A DNA stretch of 64,000 nt from assembly GCA_963835595.1 (NCBI GenBank), contig CAWIGL010000002.1, positions 992,001-1,056,000 of the forward strand, written 5' to 3'. Source of the stretch: CAWEPK01 sp963835595 (lineage in GTDB: Bacteria > Desulfobacterota > Syntrophorhabdia > Syntrophorhabdales > WCHB1-27). The notes beneath the pieces are model-generated. The model searched no databases, was not told where the DNA came from, and was given only the letters and a program-made list of their open reading frames with translations. A program made the position numbers and the translations under genes. The number at the start of each line of letters is the position of its first letter. The first letter of the stretch is position 1. This document shows positions 61,719 through 64,000 of the stretch, in pieces.

Positions 61719-62741
61719 TTATGGATACTGCGGCAGGAAGGCCAGCCCCCTCGTCTCGTCCATGCCCAGGGCGACGTTCATGTTCTGCACCGCCTGGCCG
61801 GAGGCCCCCTTGACGAGGTTGTCTATCGCCGAGATCAGTATGAACCGCCCGTCCTCGAAGGTCTTGATTCCGATATCGCAGTAGTTGGAGAACCGCACGA
61901 AGCGCGTGTCCGGGTACGCCCCCTCGTCCAGGACGCGCACGAACGGCGCATCCTTGTACGCCTCCCTGTATATGTCGAGCAGCTTGCCCGCCGGCACGTA
62001 TTTCTTGAGGCAGCCGTACACGGTCGTCAGGATGCCCCTGTTCATCGGGAGGAGATGGGGCACGAAGGTCACAGAGACATCGGCGAGCTTCGAGAGCTCC
62101 TTCTGTATCTCAGGCTCGTGCCTGTGGCTTCCCACACCGTAGGCCCGGAAGCCCTCCGCCACCTCGCAGAAGAGGTTGCCCAGTTTCGTCTCGCGGCCTG
62201 CGCCGCTGACGCCCGACTTCGAGTCGATGAAAATACGCCCGTCCGCAAGGCCGTTCTTGAGCAAGGGGAAAAGGGCGAGGATCGCGCTCGTCGGGTAGCA
62301 GCCGGGGTTGCCGATGAGCCGCGCGCCCGAAAGCTTCTCGCGGTAAATTTCAGGAAGGCCGTAGACGGCCTGCGGCAGAAGCTCGGCAGCGGGGTGCGCA
62401 GCGTAAGTCTTCCCGTAGAGCGCGCCGTCCTCGAACCTGAAATCTGCGGCGAGATCGACGATGAGCGCCCGGCCGTCGAAAAGGCCCTTGGCTGCGCGAG
62501 CCGAAACGCCGTGGGGCAGGCAGAGGAAATATACGTCGCAGGCGCCCCTGTAGTCCCCGTCGGTCGCTTCCAGGGGCGCATCGAGCCTTCCCCTGAACAG
62601 GGGGAAGACCTCCGAGATCTTTTTCCCCCTGTAAGTGTTCGATGTGATTAAGGTAATCTTTACGTCGGGATGGCCGAGGAGGATCGACAGGAGGACGGCG
62701 CCCGTATATCCCGTGGCCCCGAGTACCCCTGCGCGCAACAT
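61719..62741 (-). CDS. argC: N-acetyl-gamma-glutamyl-phosphate reductase
   Basis: This 340-residue protein has the Rossmann start LRAGVLGATGYTGAVLLSILLGHP and the catalytic site IGNPGCYPTSAILAL (Cys). GSHRHEPEIQKEL and FVPHLLPMNRGILTTVY follow. It makes N-acetylglutamate semialdehyde in arginine synthesis with NADPH. It starts 6 bp after rpsI, giving the rplM-rpsI-argC order seen in several anaerobic phyla. Confidence 0.96.
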   Translation of the reverse strand: MLRAGVLGATGYTGAVLLSILLGHPDVKITLITSNTYRGKKISEVFPLFRGRLDAPLEATDGDYRGACDVYFLCLPHGVSARAAKGLFDGRALIVDLAADFRFEDGALYGKTYAAHPAAELLPQAVYGLPEIYREKLSGARLIGNPGCYPTSAILALFPLLKNGLADGRIFIDSKSGVSGAGRETKLGNLFCEVAEGFRAYGVGSHRHEPEIQKELSKLADVSVTFVPHLLPMNRGILTTVYGCLKKYVPAGKLLDIYREAYKDAPFVRVLDEGAYPDTRFVRFSNYCDIGIKTFEDGRFILISAIDNLVKGASGQAVQNMNVALGMDETRGLAFLPQYP

Positions 62742-62747
62742 GGCCTG

Positions 62748-63140
62748 TTATCTCTTCGAGAACTGGAAGCTTGCCCTTGCCGCCTTCTTCCCGTACTTCT
62801 TTCTTTCCTTGACCCTGGGGTCCCTCGTGATGAGACCCTGTTTCTTCAGAAGGCCCCTCAACCCCCCGTTGAACTCAAGGAGGGCCTTGGCTATTCCGTG
62901 TCCGAGGGCCCAGGCCTGGGCAGGCACGCCGCCGCCGTAGATGTTGGCGACGACATCGAATTTGTCGGCGTTCCCGGTGATCGCGAAGGGCTTGTTCACC
63001 ATCAGGCGCCATTCTTCGAGGGGAAAATAGTCGTCGAGGGCCCTTCCGTTGACGACGTACTGGCCCTCGCCCGGCTTTATCCATACCCTTGCGACTGCGG
63101 TCTTCCTTTTCCCCGTTGCGTAAAACCTTTTCTCAGGCAC
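62748..63140 (-). CDS. rpsI: 30S ribosomal protein S9
   Basis: This 130-residue protein begins FYATGKRKTAVARVWIKPGEGQYVVNGR and ends KKQGLITRDPRVKERKKYGKKAARASFQFSKR. The basic C-terminal tail reaches the P-site tRNA. It overlaps rplM by 8 bp, so the two are translationally coupled. Confidence 0.98.
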   Translation of the reverse strand: MPEKRFYATGKRKTAVARVWIKPGEGQYVVNGRALDDYFPLEEWRLMVNKPFAITGNADKFDVVANIYGGGVPAQAWALGHGIAKALLEFNGGLRGLLKKQGLITRDPRVKERKKYGKKAARASFQFSKR

Positions 63141-63585
63141 TCCTTACCTCCTTCACGTCGAGCGTCTCGGGCGTCTGTGCCTTGTGGGGATGCTCGCTCC
63201 CCCTGTATACCTTCAGCTTCTTCAACATCCGCCTCCCGAGCGCGTTCTTGGGAAGCATGCCCTTCACCGAAAGCCTGATGACCTCCTCCGGCTTCGTCGC
63301 AAGAAGCGTCTTTGCGTTGACAGACCGCAAGCCTCCGGGGTAGCCGCTGTACCGCGCGTAGGTCTTCTGCTGGAGCTTGTTGCCCGTCAGCTTGACCTTC
63401 TCTGCGTTGACCACGACCACGTAATCCCCGGTATCGGTGTGCGGCGTGTAGATAGCCTTGTGCTTCCCTCTCAGAACAGCGGCAATCCTGGCCGACAGCC
63501 GCCCGAGGACGGCGTCGCTCGCATCCGCCACATACCACTTTTTCTTCAGGTCTTCTTCTTTCGGAAAAAACGTATCCATCCGCAC
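63133..63585 (-). CDS. rplM: 50S ribosomal protein L13
   Basis: This protein of about 150 residues contains WYVADASDAVLGRLSARIAAVLRGKHKAIYTPHTDTGDYVVVVNAEKVKLTGNKL. SVKGMLPKNALGRRMLKKLKVYRGSEHPHKAQ follows, the L13 signature. The start is ATG 63585 or the ATG two codons later. It heads the rplM-rpsI-argC operon. A TATAAT-like sequence lies within the preceding AT-rich gap. Confidence 0.98.
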   Translation of the reverse strand: MRMDTFFPKEEDLKKKWYVADASDAVLGRLSARIAAVLRGKHKAIYTPHTDTGDYVVVVNAEKVKLTGNKLQQKTYARYSGYPGGLRSVNAKTLLATKPEEVIRLSVKGMLPKNALGRRMLKKLKVYRGSEHPHKAQTPETLDVKEVRSA

Positions 63586-63636
63586 ACCCTTTGCCTAAAG
63601 GTAATATAATTGTAAGTTCAAGTCAAGAAAGGAAGG

Positions 63637-63921
63637 TTACTTCTTTCCTGCGTTTCTCTTCGAAGCCTTCAGAGGATTGAGCTTCTGCTCCTCTGCCTTC
63701 GCCGCCTTCTTAACATGTGTGGCCATAGAACAGCTTGCGTTTTGCCACTTCTGCGCCGGTAAGGGGAAACTGCTGCAATATTTGCCCGTCGAGAACTCAA
63801 CTACCCTGGTGCACCCTTCGCAGCTCTCTACGACGGCGTAGCACTTCCCCCCGTTATACGAACAGCCCGTCTTTTTCATAAACAGGCATTCGACACCAGG
63901 TTTTTGCGTTTGGCACTGCAT
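63637..63921 (-). CDS. PxxKW-family cysteine-rich protein
   Basis: This 94-residue protein starts MQCQTQKPGVECLFMKKTGCSYNGGKCYAVVESCEGCTRV, with AAAGGAGGTGAT upstream. The Cys cluster is followed by GKYCSSFPLPAQKWQNASCSMATHVK, which has the PxxKW box that names the family. The tail is Lys-rich. These small proteins are known mainly from sulfate-reducing and related bacteria, and their role is unknown; the Cys residues suggest a metal or Fe-S cluster. The frame is open 12 codons upstream, without merit. Confidence 0.85.
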   Translation of the reverse strand: MQCQTQKPGVECLFMKKTGCSYNGGKCYAVVESCEGCTRVVEFSTGKYCSSFPLPAQKWQNASCSMATHVKKAAKAEEQKLNPLKASKRNAGKK

Positions 63922-64000
63922 AACGGCATCACCTCCTTTTTTTCCGTTTTCAAGCACAATATATAACTATAAATCGGCAGCATTGTCAAATGGTCTTTGG

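Overview
The window comes from an anaerobic, high-GC, sulfite/sulfate-reducing type bacterium. It carries dsrA, dsrB, dsrC and a complete dsrMKJOP membrane complex, beside selenocysteine synthase (selA), many radical-SAM, Fe-S and c-type cytochrome proteins and a molybdate/tungstate-type transporter. The rplM-rpsI-argC order, the PxxKW cysteine-rich protein and the CFI-box surface protein fit Desulfobacterota or Nitrospirota. The sequence alone does not decide between them. No dsrD, sat, apr or qmo gene is visible, so sulfate (rather than sulfite) respiration is not proven here.

Layout. 1-9.4 kb: a truncated radical SAM gene, a pentapeptide-repeat gene split by an IS5-family element, rpsT, an RCC1/CFI-box surface protein, a PEBP-like protein, a NusG-like factor, ogt, a histidine kinase and an inositol monophosphatase, with several small dispersed repeats. 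9.4-17.3 kb: B12/radical SAM, selA, an RluD-type pseudouridine synthase, a laccase-domain protein, an NtrY-like kinase, smpB and tmRNA; the first five are tightly overlapping. 17.5-22.9 kb: a PAS/sigma-54 activator, a ferredoxin, an OmpR-type two-component pair and two small envelope proteins. 22.9-37.0 kb (all minus strand): one apparent operon reading dsrA-dsrB-dsrC, a TmcC/TmcB-like pair, a DsrE-like protein, dsrMKJOP, split-Soret cytochrome, YeiH-type anion exporter, a tiny Cys-rich protein and a TAT-exported metallo-beta-lactamase-fold protein. 37.0-37.6 kb: a long regulatory gap before dsrA. 37.6-40.7 kb: FmdB, NifX-like and DUF134 proteins, a MoaE-like protein and a gamma carbonic anhydrase. 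40.7-45.9 kb: a Mo/W-type ABC transporter, a DUF364 protein and a thioesterase bracketed by long inverted repeats. 46-64 kb: housekeeping and accessory genes (aminotransferase, NEW3/ABC exporter, nucleotide-sugar dehydrogenase, 5'-nucleotidase, MFS, keto-acid decarboxylase, mug, dusB, argC, rpsI, rplM).

How it works together. DsrAB reduces sulfite onto DsrC. The DsrMKJOP and TmcBC-like membrane modules would pass quinone or periplasmic electrons to the DsrC trisulfide. YeiH, split-Soret cytochrome, the Cys-rich peptide and the exported MBL protein ride on the same transcript and may handle sulfur-oxyanion traffic or stress. A sigma-54-like promoter and an ACGTTAAT motif cluster lie upstream of dsrA. 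The same motif lies in front of the sigma-54 activator gene about 18 kb away, which suggests control by that activator.

Caution. Ten genes, among them dsrA, dsrK, dsrJ and the ABC ATPase, have single-base reading-frame breaks with both halves conserved. Most look like consensus errors rather than true pseudogenes. I merged the pieces into single gene entries and say so in each.
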